Assembly: GCA_028875345.1 (NCBI GenBank)
Contig: JAPPEG010000101.1
Span: 1 to 64,000, forward strand
Reading direction: 5' to 3'
Length of the DNA stretch: 64,000 nt
Source: Gemmatimonadota bacterium
Lineage (GTDB): Bacteria; Latescibacterota; UBA2968; UBA8231
The notes beneath the pieces are model-generated. The model did no database searches. It saw only the letters and a program-made list of their open reading frames with translations, and was not told the DNA's origin. How positions within the stretch are numbered: position 1 is the stretch's first letter; each line of letters begins with the position of its first letter. Both the position numbers and the translations under genes were made by a program. Positions 42,953 to 51,371 of the stretch are shown here, one piece after another.

Positions 42953-45445
42953 TCAATACACCACGTGAACGAGGCGGTGCCGCGCGGTGCGCTCCACGCG
43001 CGAGTCGTCGTTGGGCACCACTTCTACCTCTAGCAGATACAGTCCGGGGGCGACCAACGCGCCGGATTGATCCTCGCACGACCAGCGCAGGGCGTACTCA
43101 CCGCTGATCAAGGGCCGCGTCTCCTGCCAGTGCCGCACCATCCGGCCGGCTAGGTCGTAAATCCGCACGTGGAGCGGCTGGGTGCCAGTCAGCTTAGTGA
43201 CCGCGAATGAGAACGCCAACTCGTCGTTGATCCCGTCCCCATTCGGCGTCGCAACCCCACTGCCAATGCTCAAGTCGCCCAGCACGTGGCGGCCGCCTTC
43301 TGGGCCTACCAACAGCATCCCCTGCCCGGTCGCCAACTCCGTTGCATCCGCTGGATCAACCCGCTGCCAAGAGTCCTCAAGGGCCGAATGCCCCAACGAC
43401 GCCTTGAACACGGCACCGGGCAAGTAGAGGGCGGTGGCGAATTGAACCTCAATCAGATCGGCTGCCGACGGGGCGACGACCTCGCTCAACCGCACCCACA
43501 AAGAGTCTGGGGCAGTCGCCACTACTTCTGCTGAGGCCACCAGTTCCGCACTGTCCCATTGGGCCTCGCGCCCCAGCCGCAGGCCCCGGAACTCCAGTAC
43601 CATGTTATCCGGTGCCCTTATCTGCACCTCGTCAAACCCCGCGCTTTGAGCAGCAAACCTTGGTTTGATGAAAAGCGAAAGCTCCTGCTCCTTGCCCAAT
43701 GCGCCCACCACACCGGGTTCGATCTCGCCTAAAAGCTGGTTGGCCAGCGGCTCGACGAAGTTGAGCCGAATGGAGCGCAGCTCGGCCGCGCGCTGCGGGT
43801 CGTCCGAGACCAAGCGGGCCTTGAGTTCCAGAAATTGGCGCGGGCTCGGAGAAGTAATCGCCGCGCCCGACGCCTCGTAGGGCAAGCTCCACGCGCTCCA
43901 GTCGCCTCCAGGGACTTCCGTCGTGTCGACCGGCCCCTTGCTGAAAAAGCCCAAGCCTGCGTATGCCTCGGCCGACACTTCGGCACCGCCGCTGTTGAAA
44001 TAGCGATACTCTTCGACCAGCTCGCTGCCCGTGCGCGTCTGAATTTCGATAAAGGTTCCCAAGTCGGTGTCGCCATCCCACTCAACCGAGACCAAGTTTT
44101 TCGAGCCGCCCAAGCGGATGAGCGGCGAAACCAACTCGACTTCCGGCTGGAATCCCTCGCCGTAGAACTGCACCTCGCGCGGCTTGAACTGACCGCCTCC
44201 CCAGAACAAAATTCGCGCATAGCGCGTCCGCGTCGGCGCGAACGTATCCACGTCGTACACGTCTCCGGTATAGTGGCCAGACGTGGCGCGATTGCGATGC
44301 GAGGCCTGCGTCGTCCACACCAGCGAGCCGTCCGCAGCCAGCGAGCCGTCCGAAGTCTGCAAGTCGTAATTGGGGAAGCGGCTGCGCTGGCGGTCGTAGT
44401 AAATCTGGTGTCGGTCGATCCAGAAGGAAGAGCCTAAGTCGAAGAATAATTCCCGTATCTCGTCGGTGCTGGTAAAGGCCAAGGATGTCTCAAAGATGCC
44501 GTCGAAGAAGGCGGTCGCGGGCGCGTTGTCCAAGAAGGTGAGCAGTGCGACGCCTCTGCGCTCCACCAAGCCCAGCGAGATGTTTTCCCCGAGCGTCTGG
44601 ACCTCCAGCTCGGCCAACCGCGGCCGCTCGCGGCGGTAGCGGCGGATCTCACCGCGCAACGCAGAGTCAACCACCTCGTACGTAGCCTCACTCACCTGCA
44701 CTTGGCCCGCGCCGGCCTTTTTGTAAAAATCCACTGCGCCTTGATCCGCAGCCGCTAGCTGGTCGTATTGTTCAGCCGATACCTCGGCGGCTCGCGTGCT
44801 ATCCGTGTCGGTGATCGTCATGCGCACGAAGCGGATGTAGTCGCTCACCATGCGCCCTTCTCTGTCAAGGCGCGAGGGGCTCAGCTCGATTTCAAATTCT
44901 CGCTGGTCCTTGTTCGACTTCAAGGTGCGAAATACTTGGTTGAATCTGCGCTGACCTTTTGTGACCTCGGCTCCGTCCGAGGTCAAAACCACGAATTGCA
45001 GGAAAGGGTCGCCTAGCTCCTCGCCGACGAATGTGAGCCGGATATGGGTGGCTGCTACCAGCCGCCCCAAATCGACCTCAAACCACCATTGGCGCACTGG
45101 GCTCGCCGGATCGGGTTCCCAATAGGTGCTCAAGTCCCCGTCGAGAAGGTGGGCCAAATCCGCGGCCCGAGTGCCCGCAGTGAGGGCGTCGCGCAGGGTC
45201 GCGTCCTCCGAACCCTTGCCGCGCTTGATAAACGCCCCGATGTCTGACGTTGCCAGTATGTTCTTGGGCACGAAGTGAGGACGCACGGCCCCGGTCTCGT
45301 CGATGTCGAGCGTACCGCCGGGAAAAGTCCACTGCTGCCAGTGCGCCTGCCGCTCGACGACGACCCTGTTCCCGGCGATGGTATGGCCCTGTCCCCAGGC
45401 GGCGACAACGCCCAACACACTCAGTAACAACGCAGCATTCAACAT
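42953..45445 (-). CDS. Exported discoidin-like protein with C-terminal FlgD/CHU_C-like domain (2)
   Basis: 830 aa; ATG 45445 with GAGGAG upstream; signal peptide ending 'GVVAAWGQ'. The F5/8-type-C-like motif is clearest here: 'LLDGDLSTYWEPD' followed by 'WWFEVDLGRLVAATHIRL' (~100-140). A second such region lies at ~330-430 and the shared 'WSAWSLPYEASG' at ~540. C-terminal 'ATPNGDGINDELAFSF' and 'APGLYLLEVEV' form the FlgD-like module. Same domain order as its neighbours, 11-12 bp gaps on both sides, so co-expression is nearly certain. Confidence 0.75.
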   Translation of the reverse strand: MLNAALLLSVLGVVAAWGQGHTIAGNRVVVERQAHWQQWTFPGGTLDIDETGAVRPHFVPKNILATSDIGAFIKRGKGSEDATLRDALTAGTRAADLAHLLDGDLSTYWEPDPASPVRQWWFEVDLGRLVAATHIRLTFVGEELGDPFLQFVVLTSDGAEVTKGQRRFNQVFRTLKSNKDQREFEIELSPSRLDREGRMVSDYIRFVRMTITDTDSTRAAEVSAEQYDQLAAADQGAVDFYKKAGAGQVQVSEATYEVVDSALRGEIRRYRRERPRLAELEVQTLGENISLGLVERRGVALLTFLDNAPATAFFDGIFETSLAFTSTDEIRELFFDLGSSFWIDRHQIYYDRQRSRFPNYDLQTSDGSLAADGSLVWTTQASHRNRATSGHYTGDVYDVDTFAPTRTRYARILFWGGGQFKPREVQFYGEGFQPEVELVSPLIRLGGSKNLVSVEWDGDTDLGTFIEIQTRTGSELVEEYRYFNSGGAEVSAEAYAGLGFFSKGPVDTTEVPGGDWSAWSLPYEASGAAITSPSPRQFLELKARLVSDDPQRAAELRSIRLNFVEPLANQLLGEIEPGVVGALGKEQELSLFIKPRFAAQSAGFDEVQIRAPDNMVLEFRGLRLGREAQWDSAELVASAEVVATAPDSLWVRLSEVVAPSAADLIEVQFATALYLPGAVFKASLGHSALEDSWQRVDPADATELATGQGMLLVGPEGGRHVLGDLSIGSGVATPNGDGINDELAFSFAVTKLTGTQPLHVRIYDLAGRMVRHWQETRPLISGEYALRWSCEDQSGALVAPGLYLLEVEVVPNDDSRVERTARHRLVHVVY

Positions 45446-45457
45446 GGCCCCTGCTCC

Positions 45458-47407
45458 TCAATAGGCGACGGCAATGGGCCGCATTTGCACTTGGCGCTGT
45501 CCGCCGCTCTCGACCTCGACTTGGCAGATGTACAGACCGGGGGCCACCTGCTGGCCGGCCTCGTCTCGCCCGTCCCACTGATGCGGATGTCGGCCCGCGC
45601 CATCGACGTCTGCGTACACGCGCCGCACCAAGCGGCCGCTCAAATCCCGCACCAGCACCTCCACCGGCACCGGCTCGGTCACCTTGAGCAGTTCGTAGGC
45701 AATCTCCACTTGGTCGTTGATCTGGTCGCCGTTGGGCGTAAACGCCTCGGTGCTCAGCGACACAGCGCCTAAGACCTTATCGTCTAGGGTCATCGCCTGC
45801 ACCAAAAGTTGGTTGCCATCTACCAATTCGTTGGCCTCGCCAGCAGCCACGATCTGCCCGATCTCCCCCGGCGCGGTGCTGTCGATCACCCGGCCTTCAA
45901 AAATTGCGCCAAAGCGGAAAATTTCCGCGCGCACATCCACTTCGAGCAATTCGCCGCTGCGCTCGACATCCAGCCGTGGGAAACCCAAAACTACGCCCGC
46001 ATCCTCGGCCACGGCGCTGAAATCCGCCACGGGTTCACCACTGAGGCGCACGGCCTCCACGCCGACGATCCGGCCGCCGACCAAGCGCAGGTCCAAACCG
46101 TCAAACCCTTGGTCGGCGGGTTCAATCGTCGGGCGCACTGCATAGGTGAACGTGCGTTCCTCAGCCACAGCCGCTTGCCAAGGATCGATCTCGCCGACTA
46201 AGCCGGTCACCAAGCGCGGGGAAGCGGCGAATTCGAGATAGCCGAGCTGGCCGCCGGCTTGGCCGAAGGAACTAAATGCTATCCTGAACTGCACATAGCG
46301 GTGAGAGCGCGTCGCCCGCAGCGCCACGCCCGCGCTGTCGGCGAATTCGTACGGCGACGACCACAACTCCCATTGGGCGGTGTCGTCGGTGATGGCTCCG
46401 CGCATGATCGGCCCCAAGCGGCCATAGGTTTTGCGGGTCAGCAGCTTGCCGTCCTCGCCGAAGGGCACCTGCTCGTCGCCGCGGAAGGTATTGCGCCAGT
46501 ACACCAGCGGCGTCTCGTCGCCGCCGGCGCGGGAGCGAATCTCCACTTGCGCCCCTTCGTCCTGCCGCCCTCCCCAGCGCACCCAGCCCAAATTGGCGAA
46601 TTCGCCTATATCGAGAACATTGGACTGGTACGAGGCCGAGCCTTGGAAACCGCCGCCGTACACCTCCAACTCAGCCAGGTCCCATATCTTATCTTGGGGC
46701 ATTACGTGAATCATCAAATAGCGGATCGGCGTTCCGTCTAGCTCGATGTCGAGTTGCGGATTTTTGTTTTCCAAAATTTCCGCGACCACCTTTAGCTCAA
46801 TGCCCTTCTTGCTGTCGGCCTCTCTCAACGACCGATTGAGCGCACTCGCTCCAACGAATTCAATCTGATCAACGCCGCCCCCGGCATCGGTCTGCGCGGC
46901 GACGATGACGTGGGCGACAGAGCGTTCGCTGCCCACCTTTGGGACGAAGCGGACCAACCGCGTCGCAAAGTCGCCGCCGAGATCAAAGAAAAGAGCCGTG
47001 CCGCGGAAGGTATGGGCGTGTTCCCTCGGACGGGTCTCCAAGAAAAACGTCGTCGGGTCCCCGTCGATCACCAAGCTCAACTCGTCGCCGACATCTTCAA
47101 AACCATTGTACGCGCCGTGCTGAAAATTGCCGCTGACCCCGCTCAAGGTCGTCGCCATATTATCGCCCTCGTTGTAGAAGAACGGCGTGATCTGCTCGGT
47201 GAGCGCGAGCCCAAAGCTCTCGCCGCCGAGATCTTTATCTAAGTCGGCCCAGCTCAACTGGCGAAATTCAGCACCGGCGTCCACCTCGGCCGGAGGCGGC
47301 AAGCTCTCGCCGCCGATGCGATAGATGACCAAGGCCGAGCTTGGCTGGACGCCGAGCAAAGCCAACAAGGCCGCGATGAGCCACGTCGTGCGCTGCAATT
47401 TTTTCAT
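45458..47407 (-). CDS. Exported discoidin-like protein with C-terminal FlgD/CHU_C-like domain (3)
   Basis: 649 aa; start ATG 47407 with GGAGGT upstream; signal peptide 'KLQRTTWLIAALLALLG...SSA'. 'VIDGDPTTFFLETRPRE' and 'ALFFDLGGDFATRLVRF' form the discoidin-like part (~105-150). The middle shares 'LGWVRWGG', 'ELWSSPYEFAD' and 'RYVQFRIAF' with its paralogues. The C-terminus has 'FTPNGDQINDQVEIAYELL' and 'QWDGRDEAGQQVAPGLYI'. The first of the three paralogues to be transcribed, preceded by a strong hairpin (47430-47452). Confidence 0.75.
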   Translation of the reverse strand: MKKLQRTTWLIAALLALLGVQPSSALVIYRIGGESLPPPAEVDAGAEFRQLSWADLDKDLGGESFGLALTEQITPFFYNEGDNMATTLSGVSGNFQHGAYNGFEDVGDELSLVIDGDPTTFFLETRPREHAHTFRGTALFFDLGGDFATRLVRFVPKVGSERSVAHVIVAAQTDAGGGVDQIEFVGASALNRSLREADSKKGIELKVVAEILENKNPQLDIELDGTPIRYLMIHVMPQDKIWDLAELEVYGGGFQGSASYQSNVLDIGEFANLGWVRWGGRQDEGAQVEIRSRAGGDETPLVYWRNTFRGDEQVPFGEDGKLLTRKTYGRLGPIMRGAITDDTAQWELWSSPYEFADSAGVALRATRSHRYVQFRIAFSSFGQAGGQLGYLEFAASPRLVTGLVGEIDPWQAAVAEERTFTYAVRPTIEPADQGFDGLDLRLVGGRIVGVEAVRLSGEPVADFSAVAEDAGVVLGFPRLDVERSGELLEVDVRAEIFRFGAIFEGRVIDSTAPGEIGQIVAAGEANELVDGNQLLVQAMTLDDKVLGAVSLSTEAFTPNGDQINDQVEIAYELLKVTEPVPVEVLVRDLSGRLVRRVYADVDGAGRHPHQWDGRDEAGQQVAPGLYICQVEVESGGQRQVQMRPIAVAY

Positions 47408-47429
47408 AACGGCACCTCCAAGAAGAAGA

Positions 47430-47452
47430 GGGGATGGGACTAGCCCATCCCC
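47430..47452 (-). terminator. Hairpin between the CBM9-like gene and the surface operon
   Basis: Perfect 9-bp G/C-rich stem (47430-47438 with 47444-47452, GGGGATGGG arm) and a 5-nt loop. On the minus strand it is followed by TCTTCTTCTT rather than a pure T run. It may be a partial terminator, making the CBM9-like mRNA more abundant than the downstream operon, or a 3' stabiliser. Confidence 0.55.
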
Positions 47453-47482
47453 CCTCGTTCTTGCATCCTAAATACTGCCTGC

Positions 47483-48433
47483 TTACTGGACGTAGGCAGA
47501 CTTGATGCGACCCCAGCTATTCTCCTCGACCGCGCTCTCGATCGCACTGAAATCGACGCGCGGATCAAGGGGTGCCAGCAGGAAATCCGTGGCCGAAGCC
47601 GTGGTTTTCCACACGTCGGTGGCACCCGAAAGAGACCACTGGCCGGAGTGCTCGGCATCCTGACCAACGCCGCCGTCGGCACCGGCTACATCGCTGTCGA
47701 AGACCGCCCAGCCCAAGCCGGTGATATCGCCCTCGTTGTAGTCGTGGATGACGCTGCCTTCCGGGTCGTTGAAGAGAAAGTCGTCCCAAGCTTGGCGCCG
47801 CACCTCGATAAAGGCCGTGGCCTCGCCGCCACCGATTTCGCCGTCCAAGCGGAAGCCGTGGTCGGCGTAGGGCAGCTCGTCGTGCCACTGCGCTTGGGTC
47901 ATCCAAAACCACGACCAACTCTCCTGGCCGTCGGGACCGAGATTCGGGAAGCGGGTGTGGTAGGACTGCGACCAGCGGCCTTGGGCCAAGGCGCGCTCTT
48001 CCTCGTTCTCTATGTCGGCGGTCCCGAAGCGCATCTGATCGCCGCTGTGGTCTCCATCGACGTGCATTTCCCAGCTATCGTCGCCGCCGGCCACGCCGCC
48101 TTGGGCGTCGCGGTCGTAGAAGTCGTCAAAGCGCTCCATCATGAAATAGAGACTGTTGGTCGATTCGCTCCAGCCGACGATAGAGCGGAAGTTCAAGTCG
48201 CCGAAATCGGCCGGCTTTTCGCCGTTGAACTCGGTGTGCTCGGCAAAGGAAATCAAGTAGTCCTCGGGCACGATCGACCATTCGGACAGATCGCCGTCCA
48301 GCGTTGGCTCAAGGCCCGCCGGCCACTGGAAAGCCGTGCGCACAGCGCCCTCGGGCACGTGCGCCGTAGCCGGAGCGACGACGGCCACGCACAGGGCCAG
48401 TGCGAGCAAAACAGTGATTTTTTTCAAAACCAT
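47483..48433 (-). CDS. Secreted CBM9-like carbohydrate-binding domain protein
   Basis: 316 aa from ATG 48433, but AAGGAGG abuts that ATG; the TTG two codons later (48427) has correct 5-nt spacing and gives a classic 'MKKITVLLALALCVAVV' signal peptide, so the true start may be TTG. The mature part begins with 'PTLDGDLSEWSIVPE', the hallmark opening of CBM9/DOMON-like domains, and contains 'DDSWEMHVDGDHSGDQ', a calcium-type loop. CBM9 domains bind reducing ends of glycans. A protein of just this domain, upstream of the surface operon, could be an abundant glycan-binding surface component. Confidence 0.8.
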   Translation of the reverse strand: MVLKKITVLLALALCVAVVAPATAHVPEGAVRTAFQWPAGLEPTLDGDLSEWSIVPEDYLISFAEHTEFNGEKPADFGDLNFRSIVGWSESTNSLYFMMERFDDFYDRDAQGGVAGGDDSWEMHVDGDHSGDQMRFGTADIENEEERALAQGRWSQSYHTRFPNLGPDGQESWSWFWMTQAQWHDELPYADHGFRLDGEIGGGEATAFIEVRRQAWDDFLFNDPEGSVIHDYNEGDITGLGWAVFDSDVAGADGGVGQDAEHSGQWSLSGATDVWKTTASATDFLLAPLDPRVDFSAIESAVEENSWGRIKSAYVQ

Positions 48434-48552
48434 CCTCCTTGGTTTTAGTTAAAACGCCCGCTACAGTGGGGCATATTAGGAGCTTATTATAAAACAAACG
48501 CTTCCGTTTTACTACTCTTACTTCGGCAATACCCTCCTTTCTCGGTTGTAAC

Positions 48553-50076
48553 CTATTGCGGTGTTTGCAAATGCTCAATGCGGCTCTGAGCCGCCGCTAG
48601 CACCTTCTCGTCGCCGCGCCAGTGCCGGACGAAGGCCCCGTACGCGAGGCGCGCTGCCGCGGCCTCGCCCTGTTTTTCGTAGGCTTGGCCCAGCGCGTAG
48701 TGGGAGCGCGCATGAGTGGAATCGCGCCGCACGACCTCCTCGAACTGGGCGATGGCCTCCGCCAAGGACTCGCGCCGGGCCAAAGCCATGCCCAATCCGT
48801 AGTACGCATCGCTCAGCTCAGCGTCGCAGGCGAGGGCGGCCCGATAGGCGCTGATGGCTTTTTCCAAGTCGCCCTGCAGGGCATGCACATTGCCCAAGGC
48901 ATTGTGTGCCTTGGCGTAGCAGGCGTCGATGTCCAAGGCGCGGGCAAACGCGGCCTCGGCCTCGGCCCACCGCTGCTTTTGCGCGTGGGCAAAGCCCATG
49001 GTAAAGTGCGCTTCGGGCGCGCGCCGGCCACGCGGCTCGTGTGCAGCAATTTTGCCAGCCAAGTGCGCGGCGCGCTCGACATCGCCCTGCCGCAGGTGGA
49101 TTTGCACCACTGCGGCCAGCGCGTCAACGTGCTCGGGCTCGCGGCTGAGCACTTCCTTGTACGTGCTCAGCGCATCTGCGTATTGCCCTAGGCGCATCTG
49201 CGCTCGGCCCAGCGCCAACCGCGCCTCCACATCGCCGGGCTCCCTCTCCAGCACCTTTTCCAAGGTCTCTTCCCGCTCTGACAAGTCGAGCAGGCCCTCT
49301 AGGCGCGCGAGCATGGCTTCGGCTTCGTCGTAGCGGCCTTGGGCCGAGTACAAATTCGCCAAGTCGTGGTACGCCTCGCCGTAGTTGGCGTCGAGCGCCA
49401 CGGCCCGGTTGAGCGCCTGCGCGGCCTCATCGTACCGCTTCTCGTTCAGGTAGAGCCGTCCCATGTCCCGCCATATCTCTTTGCGCTTTGGTGCCAACTC
49501 GGCCGCTTCCACCAAAACCTCTTCCGCGCGCGCATTGCGGCCCTGCCGGCTATAGAGCAAGGCTAGGGCTTGCCGCGCTTCCACGTCTTTTGGCGCGATG
49601 TAAAGCGCCCTCAGCAGGGCTTCTTCGGCGCGCTCGTATTGCCCCTGCTCCTTGTGCAAAAAGGCCAACAAGCGATACGAGCTAGGCGATTGAGGGTCAA
49701 AGCGCAGCGCGGTTTCCGCCGCCTTTACGGCCTGCGGGTAGCGGCCTGCTTCGAGGTGGGCGATGGCCAAGTTGTGATAGGAGGGAATGTACGTCGAATC
49801 CAGCGCAATGGCCCGCGCAAAGTGCTCGGCCGCCGCCGTGCTCTTGCGCTGCAAATGCGCCAAGCCTAAGTAGAAGTGCGCGTCGCGGGACAGCGAATCG
49901 CGGCTCACAGCCTCTTGGTACACGTCCACTGCTTGGTCATACTGCCCCTGATCCAAATAAGCCCTTCCCACTGCGAGCAGTGAATTGTCCGCTGGCGGCT
50001 CCTGCCGCACTTCGCCGCATCCTCCGATTGAGAGGAGGGCGAGTACGGCAATGCAATCCACGGGCGAGCGAGGCAT
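48553..50076 (-). CDS. TPR-repeat lipoprotein
   Basis: 507 aa; the signal peptide ends in lipobox 'LSIGGC' (Cys20), so it is membrane-anchored, probably periplasmic or outer membrane. Residues ~35-500 are about 13 tetratricopeptide repeats ('AYLDQGQYDQAVDVYQEAV' type), interrupted at ~265-290 by a short charged insertion ('LEGLLDLSEREETLEKVL'). TPR lipoproteins commonly scaffold outer-membrane assembly or secretion complexes. It is the first gene of the 50076-30779 run and divergent from the beta-helix lipoprotein gene. Confidence 0.88.
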   Translation of the reverse strand: MPRSPVDCIAVLALLSIGGCGEVRQEPPADNSLLAVGRAYLDQGQYDQAVDVYQEAVSRDSLSRDAHFYLGLAHLQRKSTAAAEHFARAIALDSTYIPSYHNLAIAHLEAGRYPQAVKAAETALRFDPQSPSSYRLLAFLHKEQGQYERAEEALLRALYIAPKDVEARQALALLYSRQGRNARAEEVLVEAAELAPKRKEIWRDMGRLYLNEKRYDEAAQALNRAVALDANYGEAYHDLANLYSAQGRYDEAEAMLARLEGLLDLSEREETLEKVLEREPGDVEARLALGRAQMRLGQYADALSTYKEVLSREPEHVDALAAVVQIHLRQGDVERAAHLAGKIAAHEPRGRRAPEAHFTMGFAHAQKQRWAEAEAAFARALDIDACYAKAHNALGNVHALQGDLEKAISAYRAALACDAELSDAYYGLGMALARRESLAEAIAQFEEVVRRDSTHARSHYALGQAYEKQGEAAAARLAYGAFVRHWRGDEKVLAAAQSRIEHLQTPQ

Positions 50077-50174
50077 GTCGTAGATTCTCTCCGGAACCAG
50101 AACGGCGACTAAAAATGTTGCAAGTGCTTGTTGTTAAAGTAATTATAGATTAAAATTTTGGATATCATATATAT

Positions 50175-51356
50175 ATGTATTTAAAACCTAAGTCAAGAAA
50201 TAAAGTGTTCCGCAGGTTGGCGTTTTTCGCACTCTGTCTGCTCTCTGTAGGCTGCGACCCCCCGCCCCCACAACCCCAAGCGGACGCTGCGTATCACGTC
50301 TATCCAGGCGACGACATCCAAGCGGCTCTCGAAGCAGCAGCCCGCGACTCAATCCACAAGACCGTCAAAGTCCACGCAGGGACCTACCGGCCGCAGCAAC
50401 CTAGCCAAGCAATGCTCTTCTTCGCGGCCCGCCACGACGGCATCGCGCTTGAAGCGGTGGGGCGTGTGGTCCTGACGGCCGCTCACCCCGAGCAAGCCGA
50501 CCCCGACGCGGCGAGTTATCCGGCCATCGTCAACCACGTGGTCTTTTTCGGCGACGGCATCTCCCGGCGCACCGTCCTACGCGGTTTCACCATCACCGGT
50601 GCCAACAACTTTGCCAGCCGCAGCGAAGGCCCCGAGCCAATCCAGCCGGATTCCTCCAACGGCGTGCGCTGGGAAAAGGGGCTGTTTTTCTACGCCGACG
50701 GCGGCGGCATCAAGGTATTTGGCCGTTCCTATCCAACCCTCGAAGGGTTAGAACTCCACGACAACTACGCCAGCCCCTGCGGCGGCGGCATCTCCATCGA
50801 GCATCGGGGATTCGACGCCGAGGCCGTGCTGATCAAAGACTCCGTCTTCCGCAACAATAGCTGCCAAATCACCGGCGCGGCCGTCGATGTGCTGCCCGGC
50901 AGCGCGGCCGTACTCGACAACTGCCTCTTCGTCGGCAATGTCGCCAATCTCGGTCCCGACTACGTGGGCCGCCGTGGCGGCGTCGAATACAACAAGGCCC
51001 ACGGCTCAGGTGCGTTGACAGTCTTTCCCGGCGCGCGCGTCGAAGTGCGCAACTGCACCTTCACGGACAACTGGAACGGCATTGACGACAAAGGGCGCGG
51101 TAGTTCATACCGCAATACCATCTTCTGGATGAACGTGCGCGGCGGCGGCATCGCCCCCGGCAGCCGCTACGAAGTCGATCTGCTCGACAGCCGCCGCTTC
51201 AGCGGCTGCTTTATCCGCGGCCAAATCGACGACCTGCGCGGCACCTTGGACCCAGAGCGCAATGTACTCCAAGCACCCGACCCGCAATTCGACGAGCACT
51301 ACCGACCCCAAACCCCTGCTTATGCTGGAGTGGGCTACCAGCCGCCGGAGGAATAG
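50175..51356 (+). CDS. Right-handed beta-helix lipoprotein
   Basis: 393 aa; signal 'RRLAFFALCLLSVGC' with Cys27 as lipidation site, followed by a Pro-rich linker. 'VYPGDDIQAALEAAARDSIHKTVKVHAGTY' (opening VYPGDDIQAAL) is the standard start of secreted parallel beta-helix (pectate-lyase-like/NosD-like) proteins, and strands of the 'GLELHDNYA', 'DSVFRNNS', 'NCLFVGNVA', 'NCTFTDNWNG' type follow. Probably binds or cleaves polysaccharide at the cell surface. The 98-bp divergent intergenic region is AT-rich and likely contains both promoters. No clear Shine-Dalgarno is visible. Confidence 0.85.
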   Translation: MYLKPKSRNKVFRRLAFFALCLLSVGCDPPPPQPQADAAYHVYPGDDIQAALEAAARDSIHKTVKVHAGTYRPQQPSQAMLFFAARHDGIALEAVGRVVLTAAHPEQADPDAASYPAIVNHVVFFGDGISRRTVLRGFTITGANNFASRSEGPEPIQPDSSNGVRWEKGLFFYADGGGIKVFGRSYPTLEGLELHDNYASPCGGGISIEHRGFDAEAVLIKDSVFRNNSCQITGAAVDVLPGSAAVLDNCLFVGNVANLGPDYVGRRGGVEYNKAHGSGALTVFPGARVEVRNCTFTDNWNGIDDKGRGSSYRNTIFWMNVRGGGIAPGSRYEVDLLDSRRFSGCFIRGQIDDLRGTLDPERNVLQAPDPQFDEHYRPQTPAYAGVGYQPPEE

Positions 51357-51371
51357 GTTATCATTCCACCT

